Both the position numbers and the translations under genes were made by a program. Source: Camarhynchus parvulus (lineage: Eukaryota > Chordata > Aves > Passeriformes > Thraupidae). Taken from it: DNA of 64,000 nt. Within the stretch, counting starts at the first letter, position 1; each line of letters opens with the position of its first letter. The notes beneath the pieces were generated by a model, which made no database searches, was not told the origin of the DNA, and saw only the letters and a program-made list of their open reading frames with translations. The stretch lies in NCBI RefSeq assembly GCF_901933205.1, contig NC_044572.1:31692001-31756000 (forward strand), given 5' to 3'. Positions 12,412-24,400 of this stretch are shown here, piece after piece.

Positions 12412-14440
12412 GTGAGGAGAAATTTTCATATTGGTGATGATGACATTTACTGGATTTACTGTTTCTCCTCTGGAAGCTCATGCCTGTGCCCAAACCCTGT
12501 GGTTGTGTAGTTTCTTATACAGAGTGACTGCGACTTCAGTATCAACAAAAATTGCAGAAGTTCCAGAGATGCTATGATGTAATTATTTTCATTTAAAATG
12601 CTGCAATATCTTCATAAAGCTAGTTTCAGGATAAACAGCATGACTTAGCTGCTCGCATTTGGATAATTAGAGTTTAAATTGATCTGCTATATAAGTAAGA
12701 AGTAAATAATACATATACAAATCACATTCAGGACATTGTTTTTCCTTTTTATTTTAGTAACTGTATGCCCTAGAAAAAGGGCTCAGGTGTACTGGGAGTC
12801 AGAGGTGTCTCTGAAGCAGCTCTGATGACCTTTTTCAATTTTGTGTGCCATCATGATTCTTCTAAGTAGTAAAGAGACAGGACTCCTTGAATTGGATTTC
12901 CTTTTTCAGTTCAGAGTTGAACACAAAAGAATCCTGTTGACATTTAAACTACACAGCCATGGAGTATCATTAGAGTAGTTTGGGAAAATTGCTTTTCAGT
13001 TCTATATCTTTTTTGTTATTATTTCTGGACACGTGCCTCACCTAGACACTTTCAGATAAAGTCATGCATTCTATCATAATTTTTTTAGTAGAAATAGTGA
13101 TGTTTTCAAAGTGGAGTTTTCTTCGCTATTTGAGTGCCTTTTTCCTTAAACATCATATACTGTATCTTGTGAGGAAATTCTGTTCTACCATAATTTGTCC
13201 ACTTCCCTAAAATTAGAATTTTAACTCCCTGCCACTCCTTACTTTAGTAAACGTCCCATAGAGGGTTTCCAGTTTGTCATATCTAGATGTTTAACAGTAA
13301 GCAGACAATGGCAATACTAATCAAAGTAAATTCTTACCAATAATATTAATTTTATGTATGCGTACTTGTGTGTATGTATTTAGTATTTTGTTTATGTAAT
13401 TGTGTATTATTTATGTGATTTAGTATTTTTAGACAAGTCCTGATTCCCTTGGTTGCACCAGGGGTTTTTACATACCTCAAAAACTCTTTTCAGAAACTAG
13501 TAATACTGTCCAGGACAGAATGTTGTATGCTCTGAGGTAGGAAATCTGAGGGTTCATTTTTCAGGGAAAGTGTGTGGGAGAGTAATGCCTTGCATGACAA
13601 ATTCAGATCTTAAGAAGAAAGTAAATAACTTCTAGAACTGGGTAGTCAACCAGAATTTGAGATCCATTACTGTGGTCCTTCACAGCCCGTTCTCCTGATG
13701 AAAAGTTTATGAAAATGTAGTGTGGTAAAACATGAGTCACAGCATATTTGAAGAGCTGTGATTGTGATTTCTTTTAGACTGAATATAGATGCCTGAGGAG
13801 AATAGTCATTGATAAATAGACATACAGTAAGCTATCCTCTTAACAACTATAAATGTATTTTTCAGTGTTAGTTCTCATTATGGTATTAGAGCTGGTAGGT
13901 AACCCCACAGGATGACAATTTTTCAGATATCCCTTTTGAAAGTTCTGTGATGCCAAGAAAGATTCTGTATGTCTTCAGCTGTGAATACTGACACATTGGT
14001 TTTCCAGTTGTACTGTTTTTGTCTTTCAGTCCCAAGTGATGGTCCTATAGACCTGTTGCTCCACATCCCATAGTCACCATTTTTACATGACTTGTGAGAA
14101 TGCAAGCTTAGTCCTAGATATTTATTTGGCCAACTGCCCCAGCTTTACGTGACAGTATTGCTTGCATGTAATGAGGTCCTTTTTATTCAGAAGTTTCTCT
14201 CTTCTGTCATATGGTCACTATCCTGCAGGGAAATGGGAAAAATCATTTTCTCTCTTGCTTCCCCACCTGCTTCCCTTCTTGCCTTCAGTTCTCTCTCCTG
14301 ATGATTTCTCTGATGAAATGACCATCAGTCTCAGATACACTCAAGTCTGAGAATGATGCAGACCTGAAGTACTTATCAAGGCACATCTTTTGTGTTTAGC
14401 AGATGTTTGGTCATGTATAGAAATTGTGTGGAAAAAAATC
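12412..14440 (+). other. Region where AAA6 exons are eroded or lost
   Basis: The protein order demands exons for roughly 130 residues here (the LDFLLRF...WRKWVESECPEKE...MRPDRMTYALRNF part). Only faint traces are seen. A WESEVSLKQL-like stretch follows a polypyrimidine tract near 12815. At 14263-14350, SDEMTISLRYT after a TTCAG acceptor resembles PDRMTYALRNF. Both are weak. Confidence 0.35.
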
Positions 14441-14569
14441 TCGTTTCAAGGTACATGAAAAGCACAACGATGGATTTAGCAAAACGCTAAGAAGAGAGCA
14501 GTCCAACCACTCCTGTGTTTTTCATCCTGTCTTCAGGACTAGACCCACTTGAAAATCATGAGACCCTAC
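14441..14569 (+). pseudogene. DNAH11: DNAH11 exon remnant: AAA6 (stop codon, donor lost)
   Basis: It reads TMDLAKR, a stop (TAA, 14488-14490), then EESSPTTPVFFILSSGLDPL and ENHETL. This matches [34 protein letters not shown]. The stop sits where the family has an aromatic residue. The next exon starts with two bases of a glycine codon, so this exon should end G/GTAAG. Here the bases are C/ATAAG, so the donor GT has become AT. The 5' edge of the exon is approximate. Confidence 0.88.
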
Positions 14570-15630
14570 ATAAGCCTCTTATTTGCTTGTGGTTCAAGGA
14601 CCACTTAACTGTCTCCCATTAAAGAAACAACAATTGAGCTCAAAAGTGAAATGGGGCATGCAGGGCTAGAAACGTGTATAAACTGATGTATGATTATATG
14701 CTTGTGTGTATGTGCTTCTAGAAGTGTATGTGTAGTTATATTTTCTTTACTGAACAGAACAAAACCTTCTGGATTCATCTGTCATTGGGATGGGATATGC
14801 ATTACTGTGGGGAAATTGGACACCGTTTGTTTTCAGCAGAAGATTCAAGTTCCGAAGTTTCTCCCACCCCCACCATATTCATGGCAATGGGGTGGATGAA
14901 AAGTGTAAGGCCATAAGCACTACAGTATAAAGAAATTTTTAGAGCATTCCTCTGCTTGCCATAATGCAGGTTTCCTTTGTACTGTTTTCTACCTTTTGAC
15001 TAGATGAGGGCCAGAGGGCAATTTTCTCCATGCTCATGTAATCTTGTGCCCCCTGTGACTAAATAATGGTCATTATACAAACTATATTCAATTGTATAGG
15101 GCTCTGTAGCTTTATATGTAGGATTACTATTCCCCACAGACAATAGTGAGAATACCAGGTTAATACAGCTGTGACCTCACTGTGCTCAATTTAAGCTCAG
15201 GCCCCACAAGGTGAGAGGCTTGTGCATTTACCCACTGAACCAATCAGTTAAAAAACTGATGTGATATCTACCACATGTTGCTCCCTTTTTCATGAGGGAA
15301 TTGCTCTGTACCCCCCATAAGAGTTTCTAAAGCTCAGTAACAATGCTGAGCATCTATCAAAATGTCAAAAGGTTCATTATCTTAAAACCAAGGGAACAGA
15401 TTTCTGCAGGCTTTTTCGAATACCAGCAATAAGGCCACTGTTGAGAGCTCGCAATTTTGCTTGTTGAAATTGTAAGGGTTTAGTGAAGTGCTTCAGAGGA
15501 AGTAATATGCATTGCACAAGTGATAGTGAAATTAATGGGGGCATTATCATTCTTTTTCCTTTCTGCTCTGCTAATTTTCCCATCTCCTCCCCCTCCATCA
15601 CTCACCCTTCCCCAATTATTTCTATTGCAG

Positions 15631-15758
15631 GCAAAAAGCTTGGGTGCACTATAGACTCTGGAAGATTTCATAACATGTCTCTAGGACAAAAGCAGGAGAT
15701 GGTTGCAAAGGAGGCACTCAAGAAAGCTGCCCCACATGGCCATTGGGTTCTTTTCCAA
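15631..15758 (+). pseudogene. DNAH11: DNAH11 exon remnant: AAA6 (open)
   Basis: Between acceptor TATTGCAG and donor GTGAGT it reads GKKLGCTIDSGRFHNMSLGQ then KQEMVAKEALKKAAPHGHWV and LFQ. This matches [29 protein letters not shown].KA...GHWVILQ nearly residue for residue. No lesion is seen. Confidence 0.92.
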
Positions 15759-18346
15759 GTGAGTGTCAAACTGCCTTTCTCATGGGGAATACTTCCTCAG
15801 CTGGGGGGGATGTTCCCAGAACACAAAATATGTGGTGGATTATATCAAAAGTTCTAAACAATAATAGTTCTAAGCTAATAATCTTGTTCCGTTTGCTTTT
15901 GCTTTTGGTTGTAACAGGATAAACATCGTATTAATAGGGTCTATGTCACTTTTTGCTGAACAGTGCACTCTCCCAGGAGGAGCAGGAGAGATAACACAGA
16001 AGGCCCTGGTGGGTGGGTAGGACTGCCCTCAGGCACACCCTTCCCCCGCCTAATTAAGAGCTCCTATTCCATTCAGCAGGCCATAATGGAGACTTTAATG
16101 AAATGGGTCTGGCTGTCCCTGAGGAAGCTGTATAATTAGTCCTGGAGTGCTGCTTTCCTGAGATAGCAGCCACGGCTTTGGCCAGCTTTGTATGGACCAA
16201 GAACCTGCCCTGCAGTGGACAAAGAGATCCGTGGGATGCCCTGGCAAGCCGTGGTTTCCCAGCACAGTAACAGAGTGAACGGGAGCGCAGCAACCATAAA
16301 TGCCACTGAAAAAAGATGCTCCCTCCCCAGTGTTTTCTGCTCAATAGCCAATGTTTGTAAGTGACAGCCTGTCAGCCCTGAAGCCAAACGACAGTGCATG
16401 TTCCAGGCCTTGACATTAAGGTGGTTATGGGAATGGGATGGTTCTCTCCTCTCCTGGTTTAACCTCAGCAGCCTGCTTTGTCTGCCAACCAGGTTGCCTG
16501 CAACAAATGAAGAGATGGGTTAGAGTCAGTGTTTTCTGCCAGATGAAACAAAACCACCATGGGATTAATGAGCGGCCCTGGTGTGCTAGGCACTGTGGGG
16601 GCATGCACAAACTGCCCCCTTCGTCAGCAATGAAACTGGAAGTGTGCTGAACCATATTTCATGTGAGCGAGCTGATCATGCCAGCCTGAGAACAACCCTG
16701 CATAGAAATGTTGTGAAGGGAAGAGTCAAGCTGGTTTTCAGGGAATGTCAGGGTTCTCAGCTGCTCTGGGGGCAGAATGAAAAAATGGGAGATGGCAGAG
16801 GCAGTGATGTGCCTGAAGCTTCAGGGATGGATGGGGAACTTCTGAGAAGCTTCTGGTGTTACAGACCTGCTCCATTTTCCAGCCTGTTATGCCTGGTTTT
16901 TGAGGGAGGAGAGAGGCAGCATTTTTGCTGTAAAGGTTTTTGATAGTGAAGGATTGTGGGAAGTCTGAAAGGAAACTTCATGAAGATGTTGGGCCAAATG
17001 ACTCTAAGCTAGCTAGAGCTATTGGGATTTGGATGCACTCAGTGTTTCTCAAGATTTAGTCTTCTGCATTTGGGCCCAGAAACCCTGTAAGCTTATATTT
17101 CAAAAAAAATTTGGAGCAAAAAGATGAGATACTTTACTATGGATTTTATTGGAGGCTAGAGAGTATATAATTAAATATTAAAAAGAAAAAAACAAACCAA
17201 CCTACATCTGCTATTCTGACTGACCTGGGAAATACTTTTAAAATTATTTTGGCTTCAGATCTTGCAAAAGCAGTTGGCACAGTGGTTGGCAAACTGGCAG
17301 AAGACAGACTGACTTCAGTTTTTTTGGTGTCAGGTTGCACTCTTATGCCAGTCATAGTTAATATCTCAAATTCAGATATCTGATACATTGAATGTTTATT
17401 TTTTTATTATATTAAGGCTTTAATCACTTCCACTTTGCATTCAATGGATGCAGCCTATATGACAATTCAGGTGCTGCCAGAATGCAATCACGTCATGTGA
17501 TATGAAAGTCTCCCTCTCTTTCCATTCCTCTATTCCTTTTTCCATGTGGTGAGGGACAGTTTGGGAATATCTCCCCAGCAGACCTCATGATAAAGTGATG
17601 CAGCAGCCAGGGTGTGAGTGACGTGTTGTGTTCTTTGGCTGTAATTCCTCCTGCGCTGCATGGAGATTGCCAGCACAATCAGGAGGTTCTGGCACATCAG
17701 TGAAGGGCCAAAGAAAAGCTCGTGGATGAGCTGCAATTTGGGTTGAAATGTTAGTACTGTAACAAAGAAATGTGGAGTGTGGGCTGATGGTGTGTTTAAA
17801 ACATCTTTAGCCCAGCCACATTTTAAATCTTTCTCAATATTCCTGTTTTTCACCAGGAGGTGCTTTGGAGGCAGATACTTTTCCATTATCACGCTCTTCT
17901 CTGATCTATCAGTGTCTTTCCACTGTTTTCATGTATTTAGAACTTTAAAGACAGCTACACTCTGAAGCAGTCTAAGACGTATTTCCTAAGGAGCAGGATA
18001 GCTGGAACCATTTTTCTGTCTAGCACTACTGTCTTGCTCCTGGTATGTCTTGAAAATGTTTTGTCCTAGGTCCCAGTTCTACAGAGAATTAATGAGAGTC
18101 CAGATGTCTTCTGAGCTATGCTTTTCTTTGTATGTGATAACACCCACAGATCACTTAAACCTGAGTTTATAATATTTTCATTAGCTTCAGAATCAAATCT
18201 TAAAAGCTAATGGTGAAACCTCAATACATACCAAGAAATGACAATGACTTAACTGTTACCCCATTAAAAAGTCACGATGACAATGCCTTAAGGAAAACAA
18301 ATTTATTTAGTTTTGTAAAATAATCATATTGGCTGTTCTTCAATGG
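15759..18346 (+). other. Dynein intron
   Basis: No element or exon is recognised. The stretch at 16.0-16.95 kb is richer in G+C and carries overlapping open frames on both strands, none resembling a known family. A minus-strand open frame at 17530-17892 was also judged non-coding. Confidence 0.5.
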
Positions 18347-18561
18347 AATATTCATCTAAGTAGCTGAGTGGTTCAAAACCTTGGACAAACTCCTTGAGCA
18401 ATACAATATGTCATCCTGATTTCTGCATCTTTATCAGTGCTAAGCCAGCTCCAACCACAGAAGAGTGCATAATTCCCCAAGGAATACTAGAAATTCAATT
18501 AAAATTACCCCCTATAAGGATGCTGGCTAATTTTCATGCCGCTCTTTATAGTTTTGACCAG
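18347..18561 (+). pseudogene. DNAH11: DNAH11 exon remnant: AAA6/C-terminal region (stop and frameshifts)
   Basis: It reads NIHLSS, a stop (TGA, 18365-18367) plus one extra base, then [14 protein letters not shown] second frame break near 18404-18412 is followed by [27 protein letters not shown], and [14 protein letters not shown] up to donor GTAAAA. The family pattern is NVHLVAKWLGTLEKLLE...SHRDYRVFMSAE.APTPDEHIIPQGLLE...MLANLHAALYNFDQ. About three codons are missing before MLAN. The bases before AAT are GG, so the acceptor AG may be lost. Confidence 0.9.
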
Positions 18562-18869
18562 GTAAAAGTAAGCTATTTTTTACCTTTTATTTGCTTTAAT
18601 TACTCCTTCCCCTGTGGGGACAAGTGGTAGCATTGATGACCATTCTGTGGGAGGCCAAGACTTGGGGCTGTTGTGATTCCAAACTAACCCAACAGCTGCA
18701 GGGTGCCAGCCCTCTGTGCCCTGCACCACCTCTGTGTTTCCCATCAGTGTTGGGCAGGAGGAAAGATGTGGCAATAACACAAACATTTGTACTGTTCAAT
18801 ATAGACATGCACAGGTATGCATACAAAGACAGAAAGAGCATTTATTGCACCAGCTTTAGCCAGTGGTGC

Positions 18870-19077
18870 ACTTACGGAAAAAAAACTATACATGCTCTAA
18901 AGCCAGAGCTCTTTCATTCAATGGTACTCACACATTTTGCTCTGCTCTAAGTTTGCCTAAATGCATGGTCATGACCATTCTCCCACAGAGTGGATTTACA
19001 TACCTGGGTGTTCAGGCAATGGCTCAGTATCCTCTGTATGGGTTCCTGCAGTCAGGCATAAAGAAAGGAATTAAAAA
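18870..19077 (+). pseudogene. DNAH11: Probable heavily eroded DNAH11 exon(s), FGPQGW region
   Basis: Weak but ordered similarity. CSKARA and ELFHSMVLTHF resemble CSKEQEFKS.LF.LCYF. After a TCCCACAG tract at 18981, LGVQAMAQYPLY resembles FGPQGWSRSYPF. A GTAAGG donor follows at 19078. The position, between the FDQ exon and the GGHIT exon, is correct. The LYNYLEANPK part is missing. Confidence 0.4.
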
Positions 19078-22000
19078 GTAAGGATTATGTGCTGTTTGTT
19101 TTGTCTTTTGCTCTTTCCCTGTGTAAAGTTCTTCTTGGTGGGTGGAAAGAAGAAGGAGGAGAAAGAAGACATGAGAATGTGTAGAACAGGCACGTCACAG
19201 GTAGTGTGCAGTCTCCTTCCCTCCAGATCCCTGGTTATCCCTGTGTGCTACCCCAGGAACTTGCAGAAAGATCTTCAAGCCCACTGTGAGTCAGCTTCCC
19301 TGCAGCAGTGGCAGTGCTGGAGCAGTCAGCTTGTTCTCATCAGCAAAGCAGGCCATGATGAAGGCAGCTGTAACTGCACATTTCGCCTTCCAGCAGGGTA
19401 TTCTCATGGAGCTGGTGGAGCACAGCACACGTGAGGGCAGAGCTGGGATGTGAAAAGGGTAAGAGCTCCTTCAGAAAGAAATACTAGCCAATGCCAGGGG
19501 GAAAATAAAAGAAAAAAAAGGAGAAAAGAAATTAAAAAAAAAAAGTTGTGTCAGAGCTACAAATGGATTGATTTTGATGGTGTGGAATGATTTGGAAAGA
19601 TATTTGTGAGAAAAGAAGAATAACTGCAGTTTTGTGGCTGAGCAGCTCACTATTAATACAGCATTTTGTTATTTTTTCCATTTTTTATAACTTACTGTTA
19701 TAATACTTTTAATGGGAAGCTGAAAAATTTAGACTAAGTTTTTAATAAAGGTGGTTCATATACATTGTTGTCCTGCTTCAGTCTGTGTTTAGTGAAAGAA
19801 TACATATGTATATATTTGAAATAACCAATTTCTAAGCTTTACACTTTAGAGAACTCTCTTTTCTCACCCACTATTCTCAGCCATAGGTGTTTGTGGCTTA
19901 CCACAAATTCCTGTGCAGACACTGTCTTTAATATATTTCTGGTTAAGGGGTTGGGTTTTTTTTAAATTACAATAAGAAAATCAAAGTATGCCTAATCCAG
20001 ATGGAATAGATGTCATGGGTTTGCGGTTTTATTCAGGGTAGAAACTTGTGTTGTATTTTTTCATGGTCGAACTCAGTATTCTGATTTAAGGAAGTTTTTT
20101 TGTCAGACATAAAATCTTTCACCTTTGCCCAGATTCTACTACATGTTGTTCAGCTCAGGATGATCTATTTCCTTTTGAAAGACAAGAGTTGATCCCTCTG
20201 ATGTTCCCTCCACACATCGTTATTTTCAAGGGTAACAAAATTAATTTTGTTATGTTTATTACTTCTTAAGCTAAAAGATAAAATATAGAAAAATGTCAGA
20301 GACATAAGGATTAATTTCTGCAGGTTTTACAGGAAAATGACGAATAATTTAAAAACCAGATGAATCCCTGTGCTGAATATCATCTTGCTGAAATTCTCTA
20401 TTAACACGATAAATAATGGAGGCAAAACCAAAAATATTAAACTTCAATTTCAAACATGACTCTTTGGTAAATGGTGTAAAATTTCAAGGAGTTTGAAGGC
20501 TTTCTAATAAATGTTAAACTAGTAAATTTTCTGCTTGGGATAAAGTCTGTGGATGACTTAGCTAAGAAGCTATAGCGGTTATCTGAGTAATATTTATAGA
20601 CTTCTAGGTAAAGACTCTGTTTTTCTTGGTTTCAGTAGCAAACAAAACAGTTCTCCTTTCCTAAGGGACATTTGGGAACTAAAATGTCACTATCAACAAT
20701 TTTGCATCTGGGAATTACTGAAAAAAATACTGTGTAATAGCCTCTGATTCTTTAGAAACCTGTTTCTCACTCTGCTTCCAGCTCCAGCCTTGTGAGTGCT
20801 CCCTTTTGGCAGCCGAGGCTGGCACAGCTCTCAGCAACACTCCCTGTTGCTAGTGCAGAAGTTGCTCCTTTTTTTTTGACAGGGGTCCCCTGACCTGCAT
20901 GCCAGAGAAGGGGAGTTTAAAAGCATCCATTTTCCTCTGTGCAATTTTCACACTTCTGTTCCTGGGAGACTGAAGTTTGGCCCTCGGGGCTGGAATGGAA
21001 GGTTCCAGATCAGCACCTGAGATCTCAGTCTGCGTCGCCATCCTCAGCGTCTTGTGGGCTCAGAGGCCCACAAGAAGGTAGGAAGTGGTCAGGTAACCAC
21101 ACATCAAGGTAATTTCCACTCAGTCATATGTTTATACTGAATAAGGAGGATACTTCCTTCCCTGAATCTGTTATTTAAGTAGCTGGCATTATGTGATACT
21201 GCTGGTGAGTATGAAAATAAACCATATCAAAGGGGGTTGTGGGTTTTTTTCTGGCAGTGGATGGTTGAACTTTGTAATGTAGGTAAAACCAGTTCCACAT
21301 CAGTAGCTAAGGGGAAAAAAATGTCCTTCATTATGTTAACAAAAACAGGGGTTTACATGTGCATATATGCCAAATTCATTAGGCAGGTAATGAAGCATTT
21401 GCACAAATGTAATTACAAACAGCAATTCTGACAGTTCATAACACTGCATTAATAATCACTACAATTAGTTCTGATGATGGAAGCAATTTACAGCACGTCA
21501 CATGTATAAATAATGGTGCATTTCCTGAATGTGTCATTATTATGTATTAAGGATGCCACCTTGTTGTGACTTTCTCTGTAATGTTCCCCTTGAGTCAAAG
21601 TTAAGGATACGAGAGTGATTTTTTTTTTCTGAGCTACCACATATTTCAGACTTGTATAGTTTAAATACCGAGTTGAGGTCATTTGTGTAAGTTCGGTATG
21701 TGAAAATGTGAAATGTCTAAATAAAAGACAGTAATTATTTGTTACTGAATGATATAGGATATTATTGAATAGATCCTCCCATTTGAGTAATCTAAATAAA
21801 TTTCAGAGATATTTATAAAGAAATAAAAGAGACAGAAATGTCACCCCTTGATGATATGGTTTTCTCCCTATCTCCCAGCTTGTATTTACTCAGAGAAATT
21901 AATTTTGTTTTTGTCTTCATACCCCTACTAGTCTTTATTTAGTTAGTAGGACATCAAGCTGTTTTTCCTTTTTGTGGTACTTGGTGTCATAGTGAAATAA

Positions 22001-24289
22001 TTGCTTAATTTTATTATGATGATTTAATAATGCTTCCCATTTAGAAAACAAGTCTATGAAATCAGCTTATTCCAACCCTTAGTTTTCTTTGCTAATAAAT
22101 CTTGCTGCTTTAAGCTGTTCTTTTCAAACCACAATTCATAAGCTGGATAATTCATTTTGCTAATTAATGAGAGGGAGTATTCTGATGGCAGGGAATACCA
22201 GAAAGGTCTGTAAGAGCAAGAATTATTTCTCTCCTCTTGGTAATACTGCTTATTGGCCTTTCTCATTGTACTGCTTAGTGATTCGTTACCCTGTGGTTTC
22301 ACAAGGATTTTTTTTAACGTAGATATTGGAGAGAGAAATAAGACAGCAGAGACAGCAGGTTTTTTAAAATGCCAGTTCCTATGTATATATGCATGTCTGT
22401 GACCTTGTGCATATATATATCTATATATATATATATATAAATATATATATAAATCATATGTATATAATTTATTGTCCTTTGGGAAGAACTTCCTGAAGGC
22501 AATTAAGCATTGACCAGAAAGCATAAACTGGGCAACTTGAGCTAACTCATCAGCCAGTGGAAATTGCCACTACTCTGTTATAACTGCCACCAGTTTATAG
22601 TGTTTTCCCAAGAATATTTAATCTTGTATCTCAGTTTTTCCTGCTTCTAAGACAAACTCCAACACACCAATTTGCAATAGTTAAGGTCTCTTCATGTGAA
22701 GTACAGAATGCCTGGTCCTGCCTCATTGTCCCACTCATGCCCTCCACCTTCTGATCCCCACACACGTGTTCAAGGACTTGTCACTGGATGTTGTTGTGGG
22801 GGGAAGTAGATTCTGTCCTCCCCATTATCCACCCACCCAGCAATGGCTCTGGGGTTTTTTTGGGGTACAATGGCAATTATGTGAACCTGACAGCCCAAAA
22901 TATTTCTAATGCAAACTCCGCAGCTTTCTCACACTCGCAAAAATGACCCTTTTATATCACCAACTTTGATTATCCCCGTATAATCAATGTCCCACAAGTG
23001 TGCAGCTGAATGAGCTTGTACTGCATTAGAATATTGATATACTCTTCCAAAAGACAAAGGAAAAAGCAATTTCTTGAGATAAATATATATGAAATTAGAA
23101 AAACGTTAAATGAGTTTTTGTTGCTGACAAAGAGAAAAGCAGGTTTATTCTGACTACAAGAACGTTCCATTCTAAATCCAAGTTGCTGGCATTTTTCACA
23201 GGGATTCTCTGTTCAGCCTTCTCATCACAAGCATGCAGAACTGCATATTATATTCCAGTGGCTTTTTTTAAATTTTTTTTTCATTTGTTCTTTGAACCAG
23301 TTTAAAATAAAGATGGATTAGCATTTCACATAATCAAATTGCTGCATACAAGTTTATGTAGCAAGCAGGCTGGAATAGCTGCAGCTATTTCACTTGTTCT
23401 GTTCTGTCACATCATGTAATATTTAAAGCCTGTAATTAAGTTTTTACTCGAACTGTTGGGAGGCAAATACTGCCCCCAAGGGCATAAAGGTTCCTGTCTG
23501 CAAAGGTTTCATCACAAACTGGCATATTTTGCAAACCAAAGGGGAGCAAAAAGAAGCTTCAAATGGTGTGAAGCCAAATAAAAGAGAAAGACAGTGGTTG
23601 CTTGAATAAAATGTTTTACCACCCTTAACCACATGCTTTCTCTGTGGCATTATGACTAGAATTCTACAATAAACTTAATGCTTATATGATGGCGCAGTAA
23701 TGGGATTAATATTACTTCAATTTTTACCAAAGTTTTTGAATACTTCCAAATTTCAAATAATGTAGAATTTCAGTAACTAAACATTCCCTGGTGAGGAGAT
23801 ATAAAAGACTGCAATCAGATACAGGTTTTTTATTTCTCCTCCAAGAAAGGCACAGTAGGTTACCTTCCTGTCACTCATGAGGATTATGTTTTTAAAGATC
23901 TGTATGGGAAAATATATGCATTTGTTGATGAAGTTATGTTCTCTCATATAATGTAGCGTTTTGAAAATGTGGTTTTCTCTAAAGTTTTTTATAAGGGCTA
24001 AGGTAGGAAACATAAAGCTTGGATAATGCATTTTATACCACTACTGAATTTTAGTCACAAATTTGCTATTTTTTGCTCAGATACCTCTCATTGGATTGAA
24101 ATAAATCTGGTTTTAATATTATTTGCTGAAAAAACTAAACCCAGCAATGCAAATGTATAACCATGAAGCTTTCTGAAAGGAATTAGTTGGATTTCTTTTA
24201 TGTCTCTTAATAGTGTTTATTCAGAACAGCTTTGATTTTTCCTTTAAGCAGCTGACTTGTTTTATTCAGTGAGGCATTCCGCTCCTCAG
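19078..24289 (+). other. Dynein intron (5.2 kb)
   Basis: AT-rich, with a TA microsatellite at 22411-22465. No exon or transposon body is recognised. Confidence 0.55.
22411..22465. repeat. (AT)n microsatellite
   Basis: Imperfect run of AT units, interrupted by CT and AA. Confidence 0.9.
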
Positions 24290-24400
24290 GTGGGTTCCAC
24301 AGGAACCCTTGGTGAGATCATGTAAGGTGGCCACATCACGGGTGCCTGGGACCGCAGGCTCTGCTGGATCTGTCTGCAAGAATTCCTCAGCCCAGTCCCA
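24290..24400 (+). pseudogene. DNAH11: DNAH11 exon remnant: [10 protein letters not shown] block (stop codon)
   Basis: After acceptor CTCCTCAG it reads VGSTGTLGEIM, stop, GGHITGAWDRRLCWICLQEF then LSPVP before GTGAGA. The family pattern is [35 protein letters not shown]. The tyrosine codon after GEIM is now TAA (24323-24325). Three codons are missing before GEIM. Confidence 0.93.

Noticed and set aside
16030..16950. GC-richer patch with open frames on both strands
   Set aside because: No protein or repeat signature recognised; not supported as a gene.
17530..17892. 120-codon minus-strand open frame
   Set aside because: No recognisable motif, no splice context, and it lies in a dynein intron.
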